Source: Oenanthe sinensis | Lineage: Eukaryota > Streptophyta > Magnoliopsida > Apiales > Apiaceae | Assembly (NCBI GenBank): GCA_028671895.1 | Contig: CM053794.1 | Coordinates: 41,742,501 to 41,806,500, forward strand | Reading direction: 5' to 3' | Length of the DNA stretch: 64,000 nt | In this document: positions 12,487 through 25,401 of the stretch, piece by piece | How positions within the stretch are numbered: position 1 is the stretch's first letter | How the letters are laid out: each line of letters opens with the position of its first letter | Notes under the pieces: generated by a model | What the model saw: only the letters and a program-made list of their open reading frames with translations | Told to the model about the DNA's origin: nothing | The model's database searches: none | Program-made: the position numbers and the translations under genes

Positions 12487-13117
12487 ATGGCAAAGTCTGT
12501 TGCCATCGTTATCCCTATCCTCTGCATTTTGGCCTTTTCCGGCTTGGCTAAATGCCATCAACAGCCCGAGTTCATTGTCAACGGCAAGGTTTATTGTGAC
12601 ACTTGTCGTGTCCAGTTCCCTACCAGGATCAGCCACCCCATCAAAGGTATGATTATAATAAAATAGAACGTACAGTACAACTTTATAAAACATTGTCAAG
12701 ACATGCATGCATGAATGCCTTGATACATATAGAAATAAATGCCTAACTAGGATCTAGCATTAAAATGGTTTGATTACATGGAATGCAGGTGCTAGGGTGG
12801 CTGTGGAATGCAGAGACCGGGATAATGGTACAATGACACACAATGCCATCGGAATGAGCGATGAAAATGGGGAATACAATCTGAGCATCAAAGGCGAATT
12901 CGAGAATGAAATATGCGAGGTGGTGGTGATGAAGAGCCCATTAGCGGATTGTGCTGAGGTGAAGGAAGGATTGAACAGAGCCAGGATTAGTCTGACATCT
13001 AATAATGGATTGCTTGACACTCACCGCTATGCAAACCCACTGTGTTTCATCATATCTAGTCCCCTCCCTCAGTGTGCCCAAGTGCTTGCTGAGTTAGATT
13101 TATCTCCCATTGATTAA
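12487..13117 (+). CDS. Pollen Ole e 1 / extensin-like secreted protein
   Basis: Members are small secreted, usually cell-wall or pollen-surface proteins of unclear biochemical role. Exon 1 is 12487-12646 and exon 2 is 12789-13117, joined at phase 1 by a 142-nt GT-AG intron, giving 162 residues. A signal peptide (MAKSVAIVIPILCILAFSG, cleavage likely near residue 23) precedes EFIVNGKVYCDTCRVQF, the family's diagnostic start. The Cys residues in YCDTC, VECRD, EICEV, ADCAEV, NPLCF and QCAQV fit the disulfide pattern of the family. The middle segment NAIGMSDENGEYNLSIKG matches the transthyretin-like beta-sandwich. The protein ends at TAA 13115-13117. The start is the first ATG and gives a textbook leader. 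No damage is seen. Which family subgroup it belongs to cannot be settled here. Confidence 0.9.
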
Positions 13118-13570
13118 TATCTTACGTGTATTTCATCGCCCTCATTCTAATCAATAGTCGGGGCAAATGTACTAATAAATAAAAAAATGATCTATTGATT
13201 GGTTGTCAATCTCTTCACATCCTCTTCTTCTTTCTGTATCTACACTCTGCATATACATGATACGTGCATGCTTGAGCACTAAGCAGAGCGATGGAACAAA
13301 AACTCTAAAATGTTTAATTTTTAATTTTTCAATGTAAACGGAATTTCAAATTTTACTTTCTTGATTAACTTACGAAATCCACGGAAAATGACAATATTGT
13401 TATAATAAATAAAGTGATTGCCAAAGTTTATGTAATGAAGTGTATTTATACTGTGTAACTCGAGATGACCGTGGTGGGCTAGGTAACTGAGTTCCCGCGT
13501 TTTACAGTAACCCTAAATACCTTGGAATCATAAGTTCATTTGTTCACTTTCCACTTCCATGGAACTCTAA
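13118..13570. other. Intergenic spacer, 3' flank of the Ole e 1 gene
   Basis: AT-rich, with possible poly(A) signals (AATAAATAAAAAAATG at 13174-13189). Nothing else is recognised. Confidence 0.4.
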
Positions 13571-14457
13571 GAGGTTGTTTACTTGGAGAAATTTTTTCTA
13601 ACTTTCTATTTCTGAATTTTCAAAACTTTTCTAAATTTTCTTTTTCTAAGAAAATTAATGAAAACTATAAAAACATGCTTCAAACCCTGCTCAGTTTTCA
13701 AAATTAGAAAAAATGGAAATCTTGTTCCACGTAAAACAATTTTCTTGAATTTCCTCATATATAGGTAAGTTGGATTTTGTATTATATAGCTAGGTTGGAT
13801 TTTTTTTTTTTGTCAAATAGGTTTTTAAAAGATATTATATATATATATATTCTTTTTCAAAAAAATGATATTATATTTATAAACTTTTAATTTTACATAT
13901 AAGTAATTTATTTTTATTTAATTAACACAAGTATTAAATCTAAATGATATGAAAGTAGGTTTTAACATGTACATTATAAATACAAATGTATAATACTAAT
14001 ATCATGCATATTATATATTCAGAATTTATAACAAAATTGTATTAAAAGTTTTAAATGTATTTTTTATTCAACTGATGTTCGTGTATGTTGTGATGAGACG
14101 TTGTAATAATTATATGCAAAAAAGTGTCCACTAACTGATCATTCCGAGTTTATAGCCGTGTTTTCTATTTTTTCAAAGTTGAAAAACTAGTTTTAAGTTT
14201 TAATGGGAAATGTAGAAAACAATTCAAAATAGTTTTCCAAAATTTTCTAAATTTTAGTTATAATTTGGAAAAGTATGAAAAATCAATGTATGTTCAATTA
14301 CTCTTTTACCCGCAAATGCAATAGAGGCATTGGGTTAAAACAGGGTTTTCCACTTTTTAAATTTTCCAATTTGGAATTCTACTAAAATGAACATATTTTA
14401 TAGTTTTTATGTTTTTTATGAAAAACTTTCTGGAAAAGTGTGCAAGTAAACAGCCCC
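13571..14457. mobile_element. PIF/Harbinger-like MITE (TAA target duplication)
   Basis: The 887-bp element starts GAGGTTGTTTACTTGG and ends with the near-complement CAAGTAAACAGCCCC. It is flanked on both sides by TAA (13568-13570 and 14458-14460). The interior is AT-rich with no coding capacity and repeated CTAAATTTTC/GAAAATT-type strings in opposite orientations near the two ends. The 3-bp TAA duplication points to PIF/Harbinger. Confidence 0.75.
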
Positions 14458-14809
14458 TAAGTTATTGAGGTGGGTTTCCACTTTCCAGGCAACCGACCGG
14501 AGGCCTTAGATTAACCCCTTGCCTGGCCTGACCCAATAAAATGTGCAATCCAATAATCAAGTAAATTGCGTTTTATGTTCTTAGAAAAACAAGTACCCAC
14601 AGTCCTTATTCCCCTATACAAAATTATATGCCACTACGTTTCAACTGAAAGGCACAACCAACTTCCTTATCAAGGCACACTGGAACTAAAACTTTTCACC
14701 GTCATAATAAAATGATTTGCAAAGGCAGGACTATTCGTTGAAGATAAAAGTACAATCAACACGAAGAAAATATATAAAGCCGTTTTCACTATAGTACTTA
14801 TCTGCAAGA
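14458..14809. other. 3' flank of ALDH2B
   Basis: No gene is seen; part of this probably forms the 3' untranslated region of the leftward ALDH gene. Confidence 0.4.
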
Positions 14810-17800
14810 CTATAACCATGCTGGATTTTTCACGGGCATAACCACAGCTTTGACTTGCAAATAGTTGGTCAAACCATATATACCCTTCTCTCTGCCAAGA
14901 CCACTCATTTTATATCCACCAAAAGGTATTGCAGCGTCAAATGTATCATAACAGTTGATCCAAACTGTTCCGACTTTCAATGCACGCATCATTGTGTTGG
15001 CAGTGTCAAGGCTCCGCGTAAAGACTCCTGCAGCAAGTCCATAAGGACCGGCATTCGCCCTTTGTATCACTTCATCCAAAGTCCTACAAGCAAATAACAA
15101 CTTTTAACAAATATAGTGGTACACAAACAAAATATTGATATTTTATAGATGGTCGCAAACTGGAGAGATGCTTTTTTGTGCTCACTTGAATTTTAGGATG
15201 CTCTGGACTGGACCAAAGACCTCATCTTGTGCAATCATCATATCATCCTGATATTGATATGTAAAGATAATGAGTCTCTGCGTATTTCTTATTTCACAGT
15301 GAAAAATTTATGAATAGGCTATTTATGAACAAGGAAAGAAACCTGAACGTTAGAGAATACGGTGGGCTTAATATAGAATCCCTTCTCACCAATTTTATCA
15401 CCACCAGCTTCAAGCTTAGCTCCACAATCAATTCCAGATCTTATATAATGAAGGATCTTTTCAAATTGAGCAGAGTCAATCTGGTATCAAAGAAACAGCA
15501 GTATCTTAAGAACAGCTCAAACAATCTAATATGGTACATTTTAGTTTTTTACAGGCACAATGATCAATTTTTTTTTACTCGGTGAAACCTTTTGCTGAAT
15601 TTTTTTCACAATGATTTCACGTAAAAAAAAGTGGGTGTCGCATAATCTCTTCTCATTTTCATACTTCCGCCTACCACCTACATTATTTGTCTCCAAGGAG
15701 TTTTTTGACTATTCTTGCCAGGTTTTCCAGCCAAATTGACTAGAATGGGATTTAATGCTCAATCGTAAAACTTCAAGGTCAGACTTTAGGATAAACAATG
15801 TCTAGGGTGCTGTGGATATCTATAGATCGCCAAAAATGTCATTTTAGCAGAAAATTATACATGACCAAGCCTCACATTTATTAGGCAAAATGAGAATGTT
15901 GACATCCATATTAAAGACTCGGATTATTTTAAATTTTAGTGAAGGAGATGTATGAACCAAAAGCTGATTATATAGAATTTAGCAACAAAAAATTTGATCA
16001 CATAGAAATTCCAAACCCTTTGCTCAAATTGCAGTACTTTCAGCCGAGTTTTGTGATGTTAACGAGAAGGTTAAGGAGTAAGCCAGTAAGGACACAATTG
16101 AACAGGAAAGAACAGGGGAAGAAATAAATAGTAGTGGGCAAGGGAACCATGATAGATTTCAGGCAAAATTGCTGCTCGAAACTTTAGTGTCCAATATGTA
16201 CATTATTAAACTTGAAAGGGTGATGAAAATCCAACACCAGACTTAGTGATGAAAATGGTTATTCTTTTCGCCTTACTGTATATAAACTGATAAACAAATG
16301 CACCCGAATTACCTGAGGACCTTGTTCAGTTCCATCCCTAAATGGATCACCAACAACACGATTTGTGGCGCGAGCTTTTGCTTTTTCTACGAATTCATCG
16401 TATACTCGCTCGTGAACATATGTACGGGAGCCTGCACAACAGCATTGCCCCTGCAGATTGTATAGATATATTCAACTGAAATCGTTGTCATTCACGACTT
16501 AACAGGCACCAAAATGAACTATGGAGCTCCCAAATGACCTACCATGTTAAAAAATAGAGCATCATGGGCTAGTTCAACCGCTTCATCAATGTTTGCATCC
16601 TCGCATACAATAAAAGGGGACTTCCCTCCAAGTTCTAGAGTCACCGCCTTTAGATTGCTCTGAGCAGATGCAGCAAGTACTTTTTTCCCAGTGTCAGTAG
16701 ACCCGGTAAAAGCAAGCTGCAAGCAGAGTTGGAAATGCATTTAGAGGTGTTGTAAGAACTGATCCAGAGCAAAGAAGATCATATAGAAAAAGCTAAAACA
16801 CTCATTTATACGCTTCATCTACTATCTCTTGTTTTTAGTATTGAGGTTTTCTTGCAGAGATTAGTTTATCGGCTTTGTCAAACGCTCGAGCAATTGCTGG
16901 TAATGCGTTAAACTTGACCTCTTTTTTTTTTTTGCATAGATGTACATAATCCTATTTGATAATTAAAATAACACTCATAAAGGCGTCAGAATGAAATATA
17001 TTGAATACAGGTTACCTTGTCCACATCCATATGAAGGCATAAAGCAGCACCAGCACCATGACCATGGCCAGAAACAATGTTCAAAACCCCTGGTGGGAGG
17101 CCAGCCTATCACAGACATAACCAGTGTGACTATAATTTCTTTATAATTCATAAAAATATTCAGAATAAATAAGGCAGAAATACTGGATCATCTAAAGTAG
17201 CAACTATAAATTTTGGAAATGGCATGATATAGCTAATTTTGACTAAGCTAAATTGCTTGTAAACTTCCCTCAAATAATTTAGTGCTATTAAGCAAAAATC
17301 GTTTTAATGATATATTACCAAGTCAGATATCATCTTAAATCTAAGATAATACGGAGCCAACCAAATTTACCTCATGAAAGAGCTCTGACACATACAGAGC
17401 AGATAGTGGTGTTTGCTCTGCTGTCTTCATAACAACAGTGTTACCGCATGCTAATGCAGGGGCAACCTTCCAAGCATACATAAGAAGCGGAAAGTTCCAG
17501 GGAATAATCTGTCCACAAATGCCAATTGGTTCGTGCAGAGTTTGTACATGATATGACCCATCAGCAGGAACAGTGAGACCGTGGATTTTATCCGCCCAAC
17601 CTGCAATTCATTAGCAAGAATATATATTTTTTCAATAGTAGTTCTTTGCAGAGTGTAATGATAATTAAAACACGTTTATTGCTATCGAGAAGAGTAGAAG
17701 ACATACCTGCATAATATCGAAAGAAACGAGTGAGCATTGGCACTTCATTCAGAGCAGTCTGTTTAAATGGTTTTCCTGTGTCCCAACTCTCAAGGGCAGC

Positions 17801-18663
17801 AATCTCATCATTATGTTTCTCCAGTAGATCTGCAAACTTCATAATTATCTTTGCTCTATCCTGAACATATAGAATGATATAGGTTGGAATTGTTTTAAGA
17901 GACTGAAATTAATTCTTGCAACAGATATGTTAGTAAGCATTACATAAGCAATCATTTTAGGCCATGGTCCTTCACTAAAAGCCTTTCGAGCAGAAGCTAC
18001 TGCTCTGTCAACATCTTCTTTATCACCTTCAGCAATGTGAGCAATCACATCTCCTGTTCTGGGGTCCATAGTTGGAAATGTATTCCCTGTAATAATGTCC
18101 ACCTTCGAGAATGAATTGCAACTATCCGACATATCAGATAGTTGATAGAAATCATTATATATAACCACATGTGCCTACTAAATAACCTATTTTTTACCAA
18201 CCTCAACCATTCAGTTGGAATTATTGTCCAGCATCTCGTGTTACATTACTTTGCCTTTGCTCTATATACATGAATGATTGTAAACAAACAACAAAATCGT
18301 TACCTGATACAGCATCAACAAATTGTCCATCAATCAGAAGTTGCGAATACTTTACTTCTACAGGTGGCTTGACTGGCTCCTCAATTGTAGAAGTGCTATA
18401 CTGGAAAATGCCTCCAGTAAGATAACATAGCCTCCCTATGAAAAGAAGTTTTATAATATCAGATAAGCTTAAATATTTAGCTCTAATGAAGAAAATATCA
18501 GATAATCATTACATGTTACTCCCACTATCAATAACTCAATAAGAAGAGCATTAAACAAACACCTACATTAATAATCACACACGTCACCTGAAGAAAGCAA
18601 AGCAATTGAAGGAGAAAGTGAGCGTTGACGAGTAACGAGCGATGTGATCCTTCGAGCTGCCAT
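14810..18663 (-). CDS. ALDH2B: Mitochondrial aldehyde dehydrogenase, ALDH2B type
   Basis: An NAD-dependent enzyme that oxidises acetaldehyde and other aldehydes to acids in the mitochondrial matrix, the family of maize rf2a. Eleven exons: 18663-18588, 18435-18304, 18086-17944, 17860-17707, 17600-17371, 17105-17016, 16716-16543, 16450-16313, 15480-15343, 15247-15186 and 15083-14810. All have GT-AG borders and phases close exactly, giving 536 residues; plant homologues are about 535-540. The N-terminus MAARRITSLVTRQRSLSPS is an Arg-rich matrix-targeting leader. Active-site features are all present: the PWNFPLLMYAWK cofactor loop, FTGSTDTGK, the general base Glu near residue 303 in VTLELGGKSP, and the catalytic Cys near 337 in GQCCCAGSR. 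The C-terminus NYLQVKAVVMPVKNPAWL is typical. FFNM replaces the usual FFNQ just before the catalytic loop. The gene appears intact. Confidence 0.96.
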
Positions 18664-20859
18664 TATTCAGTACTGCACCAATACATATACAACAGCACAA
18701 TTGCAATGTGCATACATTTATACAGTATATCCTTTACTATACATCCACACAGATGATAATGATGACAACGATGGCGATGATATGTGTGTGCAATGAATTT
18801 GAAATATGACAAGTCAAAATCACCCGCGAGATTGTAGCTAATAAGTCCTGATATTTTGCTTAAAAAATAATGTAATTTATTTTATAATTTGTCTAACTTT
18901 TAGTATTGCATCTCAACTCTAATTAAATAAAGATAAATTTAAGATTTCATTTTATACTTTGAAGAGATTGGGAGACTCTTCAAAAACGGTCATATGTTTA
19001 ATGTCTTTATCAAAACTTTAAAAATGATTTTATTTGATTGTGTTGCTGAAACTCATATTTTCATTACAATATTCAATTCGATTGGTCATTCATTTTTAAT
19101 TAATCAAAAATTCGTCCAATTAGAACATTGATTTTAAGTACTAATTGTCATTGATGCAAGATTTATTTAAATTTAAAGCAAATTTTGAACTTGAGGGAAA
19201 TAAATTTAAGTTTAGAGAATATTTTTATTAGTGTTTATCAATATTACATATCTAAAGTTCTGGTACATATTTATTTTTAAACAATATAATAACTTTTCAT
19301 GGTAATTAGAACACATCAAGTCACTGCCAGAGTGCCAGATGATGGCAGACACCTAACAGCAATTGAGAAAACATATAGAACCAACTTGAGCGAAATAAAC
19401 AAAATCCCAAGCCTCTTGGTATTTTCCACCCAAATCAATTGTAATAAATTCAGATTATCCAAGTTCTGGGAACTTAGGCTAATAACTAAAACCTTCAGAA
19501 ACACTTATTGCAGACTGGAAAACGTTTTAAATCCCAACTATAAATTATGAGGCATCTGCAACCTTTTTGCCATCATCAAACGCACACAGGATCATGAATG
19601 AACAACCCGGATCGATAGATACTTCAGTGTAGAGCCATCACTATGAACAAACAAACAAACATGTAACTGTAAACCTAGCAGCAGACCTGCAACTGGAATA
19701 ACCAAACAAACATGTAAGAAACATCTTTTTTAGCAAAAAAAGTCCCATATATGCAAATCTCTGCAACTGAGGCCTCTTTTTATCCAGTTTTTCCTTAAAT
19801 AGACCCCCCACCCCTGGGACAACTCCACACCATTGTCATTGGATGAGGTCTGTGAATGATCCCAGTAAAATGAAGACAATCTACAGGGCACAAAATAAAA
19901 TCTGGATTAACATAGCCAACCCAAGGGTTTACACCACCCTGATAATCACATAGATTCCAGAAAATGACAGAGAAATCTTTGACTGCTAAGACATACACGG
20001 AGAAAGTCACTATAATGCTCCACCAGAATCTACAAGTCATAAAGGACTCACAAGTCACACCAATCAAAAGGAATAATCAGACTGCAAAATTTCTGAAAAT
20101 TAACATAAAAGACCCTAAAGATATACCTCCCATTAAGATTAAAATTGCCACAATAACTCTCCTGCCATATCTGATGCCAGAACTTCATACTCAAACCAGA
20201 ATGAGAACAACATTAGTCGAATGAAAACACTCCAGCATACACAAATCAGACTTCAGAATGTAGAAACTACTCCCTACGGCTGTGCTCCTAAAGGTAACTG
20301 ACCCCCAATGAGCCATAACACCTTTCATCGAATCAATCATATGATGCCACTTATTTGGACTAAAATCTATGCAAAAATAATTATTTTGTTGGGATATGAA
20401 TGAAATAAACTTGTTCTTATCAAAAAGAACTTGGGGAAACACTATTTATTTGATGCAACTTTTACATTATTTTAGTGTCTCATTAGAGAAGGATTTTAAA
20501 TGATGTAAAAGTTAGTAAGTTACATCATTTTGGTGTATTATAGTGCCACATGCTCTTATTAGCTTTTTTGCATCACTTCCTACCACAGCAGATTGGGGAC
20601 AACAACGTCAACTCTCCCTTAATCAACAAAGATTGAAGGATTAGTTTCAGATTTTAATTAATTTTTTTCAATATACTAGAGTAATCTATAACTATACATA
20701 ATTTCACCTTCTCTCAGTATAAAAAAGGGTATAATATGTGGCACAGAATTAAAATCAAATCAAAGGTAGTAAATTGTAAAAATCACCACGTCATATCTTC
20801 AGAGCTGAATTATCTTATAAACAACTTGAACTGCTGCCTGGTAGGGCTTCAAGGTCTCT
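18664..20859. other. Intergenic spacer between ALDH2B and the PRP31-like pseudogene
   Basis: 18664-18850 is the probable 5' leader and promoter of ALDH2B. The rest is AT-rich to 19300. From about 19300 to 20440 base composition is more balanced and gene-like, but I find no recognisable protein on either strand. It could be an untranslated exon, a decayed gene or a retro-fragment. Confidence 0.4.
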
Positions 20860-21059
20860 TTATCTTTGAAAAAGATTAGTGCTTTGAGTTCCACTACCAA
20901 GATGGTTAGCTAGTGCCTGTGGATTTGCAAGCTCAATTCCCTGCAAAAATGTAAAGGGACTCTAAGTTACATAGAATTTCGCGGTGTTCTAAGGTGATCC
21001 GTGATCCATTTAAAGTTACATAGAATTTTGTGGTGAACAAAGAAAATTTGTATCTCAAA

Positions 21060-22502
21060 TAGGGGTGTAATTCGAGCCGAGCTTTTTTGAGCACTGCTCG
21101 AATTCGCTATCGAGCTCGCGCTCGAACAGACTTTTGGACTTGACTAAATATTCGAGTTGAGCCGAGTTTTTACGGCTCGACTCGATAAGGCTCGAACTCG
21201 AACTCGAACTCGGTTCGGCTCGACTCGATTATATTTTTATTTTTTATATTTTTTTATAATTTTAATATATGATGCTTTATTTATTAAAATTTTAAATTTA
21301 ATAAATTTTTTGTTAATATTAGAATATATATATATATATATTATATTAAGTTTTAGAATTTTTATTATATAACTTTTTAATATAAAAAATTTATAACATA
21401 AATATTTGCAATATATTCATTCCTCTTACAAACACAATTATATGCATGTTAGAATGTACCATATTCTAAGACAAATAAAAAATAACTATGTAAATTAAAA
21501 AAATGATCACTATAAATTGTTCTTTAAGAGTGTATTGTACAACAAATCTAGTTATACATGTACAACTAATATAATTTAATAATTTATATTATTAAAAAAT
21601 ATATTAAATTTTTTTATTATTATTTTGATTAATTTAATTGTTAATGGATACCTTTCCAATTTTACAATAATATAATTTATTTACTTCTATTCTAAAATAC
21701 ACCAAGTCAAAAACACATTAAAATTATAGTATCATAGTTTGTTATACTTCAATTAAATTAAAACTAAAAATTTTATAATTATTAATGATTTGGTACTTAT
21801 TGCATATCATACATTTGTTTTGGATTCTTTCCCCGACAAAAAAGAGAGAATCATAGTATTATTTATTTATTTATTTGTTATCATATATTTAAGATATACA
21901 ACTTACAAAAATAAAGTGATATTAAGTATGAGTGTATCAGTGAATGATTATTAAAAGTTAACTATCAAAATATTTGAAAAGTTAACTATCAAAATAGTTC
22001 AAATCATTATTTAGATTATTTGAAAAATTAATTATCAAAATATTATTGACATTAACTCACAAATACAACCAAATTATATTTGAATATATGTTATTTCACA
22101 TAATATAAGTGTATTATTTTAAAATTTTATTTATCATTTTAATAGAAGGAAAAATATTTTTAGATTTAAGTTGAAAAAAATAATTGGATAATTTTTATTA
22201 ATAATAGGCTAAAACTCGACAAGCTCGATAAGAACCCGAAAATTAGATAAGCTCGATAAGAACTCGAAACCACATTAAAAGCTCGATAAGCTCAAAAACT
22301 CGTTAAAAACTCGATAAGCTCGAAAACTAGTTAAAAAACTCGTTAAGCTCGAAAACTCGTGAACGACTCGAACTCGACTCGTATAATAATCGAGCCGAAC
22401 TCGAACAAACATTCTAGACTCGATTATTTTTAGGCTCGGCTCGGCTCGATAAAAAAAGCTCGAACTCGATTAAAGCTCGGCTCGATTCGAATTATAGCCC
22501 TA
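21060..22502. mobile_element. hAT-like non-autonomous element with CTCGA arrays, copy 1
   Basis: The 1,443-bp element begins TAGGGGTGTAATTCGAGCC and ends with the near-complement of TAGGGCTATAATTCGA. It is flanked by an 8-bp duplication ATCTCAAA (21052-21059 and 22503-22510). The first 170 bp and last 300 bp are arrays of CTCGA-containing units (GCTCGATAAG, ACTCGAACTCG). The interior is AT-rich and non-coding. It lies in an intron of the PRP31-like pseudogene. The 8-bp duplication indicates hAT mobilisation. Confidence 0.82.
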
Positions 22503-22890
22503 ATCTCAAATATCAGCTTTACACTTTCAAAAGAGCATGAGGAAAGAAGAATTACTTCAAATTAGCAAAAGTTGGATTATGTTACTTAGATATTGGAATT
22601 ATAATTACAGTGTATTTCCTCAATTTACCTAAACAAATAGTGTTCAATAAGGAATGGTAGAGGGGGTAGATAGTTTGGGTTGCACATCCTACTCACGCAC
22701 GATAGAGGTCACTACAGATAATTTATATTGACAAACCTGAATAGGAGTGAAGGCCAAACTTGAAGTCAGTCCTGAAGTACCACTACTTCCAAAGCTCTTC
22801 TCCTCATAATATATCGAAGGTTATGAGTGTAGTGATGTGAGTGCTCCATACAGTTGACATAGCATTTAAGTTCATCTAAATGACTAGAAT

Positions 22891-23505
22891 TAGGGTTGTA
22901 ATTCGAGCCGAGAAGGTCAGCTCGGGTTCAGCTCGAATTATTTGAAAAGTTAACTATCAAAATATTTAGATTAACTATCAAAATATTTGAAAAGTTAACT
23001 ATCAAAATAGTTTAAATCATTATTTAGATTATTTGAAAAGTTAATTATCAAAATATTATTGACATTAACTCACAAATACAACCAAATTATATTTGAATAT
23101 ATGTTATTTCATATAATATAAGTGTATTATTTTAAAATTTTGTTTATCATTTTAATAGAAGGAAAAAAAATTAGATTTAAGTTGAAAAGTATAATTGGAT
23201 AATTTTTATGAATATTAGGCTAAAACTCGACAAACTCGATAAGAACACGAAAATTTGATAAGCTCGAAAAGAACCCGAAAACTCAAAACCATGTTAAAAG
23301 CTCGATAAGTTCAAAAACTCGTTAAAAACTCGATAAGCTCGAAAACTCGTTAAACTCGAAAACTCGCGAACGGCTCGAACTCGAATCGTATAATAATCGA
23401 GCCGAACTCGAACAAACATTCCAGACTCGATTATTTTTAGGTTCGGCTCGGCTCGATAAAAAAAAAGCTCGAACTCGGCTTGGCTCGGCTCGAATTACAG
23501 CCCTA
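22891..23505. mobile_element. hAT-like CTCGA-array element, copy 2 (internally deleted)
   Basis: The 615-bp element begins TAGGGTTGTAATTCGAGCCG and ends CGGCTCGAATTACAGCCCTA. From about 22940 to 23500 it follows copy 1 almost base for base (for example TTTGAAAAGTTAACTATCAA and the right-hand array). The left array and much of the interior of copy 1 are missing. No clear 8-bp flank duplication is visible. It also lies in a PRP31-like intron. Confidence 0.75.
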
Positions 23506-25061
23506 GATCCAAATGAATGAAAAATCTAAATGCATCCAAATGCACAATTAGCATGGGGGAAAGAAACATAGAATTACAAGGATAGTAAGGGATAACATAC
23601 TTTTTAGCAACTTTAGCAACAAGCTTGCTCTGACCAACTGATACACGCAACTTTCCACTTCCGGCCTGACCAAGCATTCCATATCCTTCCCCAAGACCAT
23701 CCCCTATTTTAAAATAACACGAATATAACAAAACAATTAAGTAGTCCTGATATAAAATACAAAAAATCTATCTCCACATAGAATCAGCGGAGACACAAAA
23801 AATCCCAGATTTATCCAATAATCATCCATGCAAAGTATTCATAATTTTATTAGATTAAAACTGAGTATCACAAGAGTACATATAATTCCTATTACTCGGA
23901 GGCCAAGTGAATTCTTAATAAGAAAACTAATTCTTATCCATATCTACTTTACATTATTAATCTAGTTATATGTTTGCTACCATATTACTATAAATTTAGA
24001 ATATTCCAATAATCTATTCATCGAACATAAATAAACTTTATTATGGTAACCATATTACAATCAACACTATATCAATATAATAACATAAAATAACCATGTA
24101 TTAAATATTTTTAATTTCTTGCTCCCCATAGTAGTTCACAAACTTAAATCCAGCCTGAGAAAAAAATGAAATTGGCTATGGAGTTAAATTAAATACCAAA
24201 AGAGCTCTCCTCTGGCACTCCAAACTGCATCCGGTTTACCAGTTTCCCCATGTCCGTCATAGCATATCTGCATCATACATAACACACTAATCACATTAAA
24301 GGAATAAGTATATTATATGAACAAAAGGAGCTTTGAGTGTAATATCTAGAAAAATAGAACTTACCTTTCTTTCATCTTCCTTAATCGTCGACCACCTCTC
24401 TTCTTTTTCGGCGCAGAATCAAGAACTGGTAATGGTTTCACTTGTCTTGCACGAGGCAGTTCTTTCCTCTTCTCAATCTTTTTAAGGATCTCCTTGCGGA
24501 AGGCCCTTCCAACTCCCCCAGTTGAATCTCCTCGAGTAAAATCTACACATGCAGCAAGTGTAGATTTTAAAGCTAACTGATGGCAGACAAACATCCTTAA
24601 AGCAGGGGGCGTGCTTTGGAAAAAATCTGTTTCCTCTAGATATCCTCCATGGAATTGAGAAGTTGCGAATGAAAAACCTGCTAAATTATTTCGCTTAGCA
24701 CCCAGAAACTGGATATTCCATTCTCTATTAGCCAGTGCTGATAGGCCACCAGCAGTGACCATTAATTTTGCTGCAACAGCACTGCCAACTATAGCAGAAA
24801 GGTTTGGAGCAATATATCCCATTCTACTCTCTACATAATCAAGAACCTTCTTTTTGCTGAATCCAGAGCAAGAGCCTGGTCACATGCCTCAACTGTCTTC
24901 TGGAGATATTCAACGGAAGTGGCTTGCCACTTGTGGTTGAAGCCGTAACTGAGACCACCATAATTATAGCTGAGGGCAATAGTCCTTCTAGATCAACAAG
25001 GGATAAATCAACTTCATTCCCAATCTTTTTTACCACACGAGCATAATCTATTGGATGATGA

Positions 25062-25137
25062 TGTTGAGTAAGCAGCTCATATAAAACCTTAAGGTGTTAA
25101 AGAGAGACTCAAATGGATCTTATGCTATTCTTTAACA
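25062..25137 (-). repeat. Short LTR, copy 3
   Basis: On the plus strand it starts TGTTGAGTAAGCAGCTCAT and ends TTCTTTAACA (76 bp). A polypurine tract abuts it on the element's upstream side. Confidence 0.85.
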
Positions 25138-25262
25138 TTCCCCCTCACTTGAAATCCCATTTTTTCGGTTGGAGAGTGGATCACGGACACTCATTTTTTG
25201 ACATAGTTTTTGTCTTCTTGTCCCTCATAAATTGTGAGAATATTACCTGAGCTTTGATACCA

Positions 25263-25333
25263 TGTTGCGTAACCAGCTCATCTAAAACCTTAAGGTGTTA
25301 GAGAGAGACCCAAATGGATCTTATTCTTTAACA
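25263..25333 (-). repeat. Short LTR, copy 2 (internal)
   Basis: On the plus strand it starts TGTTGCGTAACCAGCTCATC and ends TTCTTTAACA (71 bp). It is flanked by a polypurine tract on one side and a primer-site-like sequence on the other. Confidence 0.85.
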
Positions 25334-25401
25334 TTCCCCCTCACTCGAAATCCCATTTTTGGGTTGAAGAGTAGATCACAGGCACCCATTTTTTGGCATA
25401 G

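Noticed and set aside
21157..21372. Plus-strand 71-codon frame rich in Arg-Thr
   Set aside because: It comes from the CTCGA repeat array of the hAT-like element, not from a gene.
22891..23505. 8-bp target duplication for the second CTCGA element
   Set aside because: Flanks ACTAGAAT and GATCCAAA do not match, so no duplication is claimed there.
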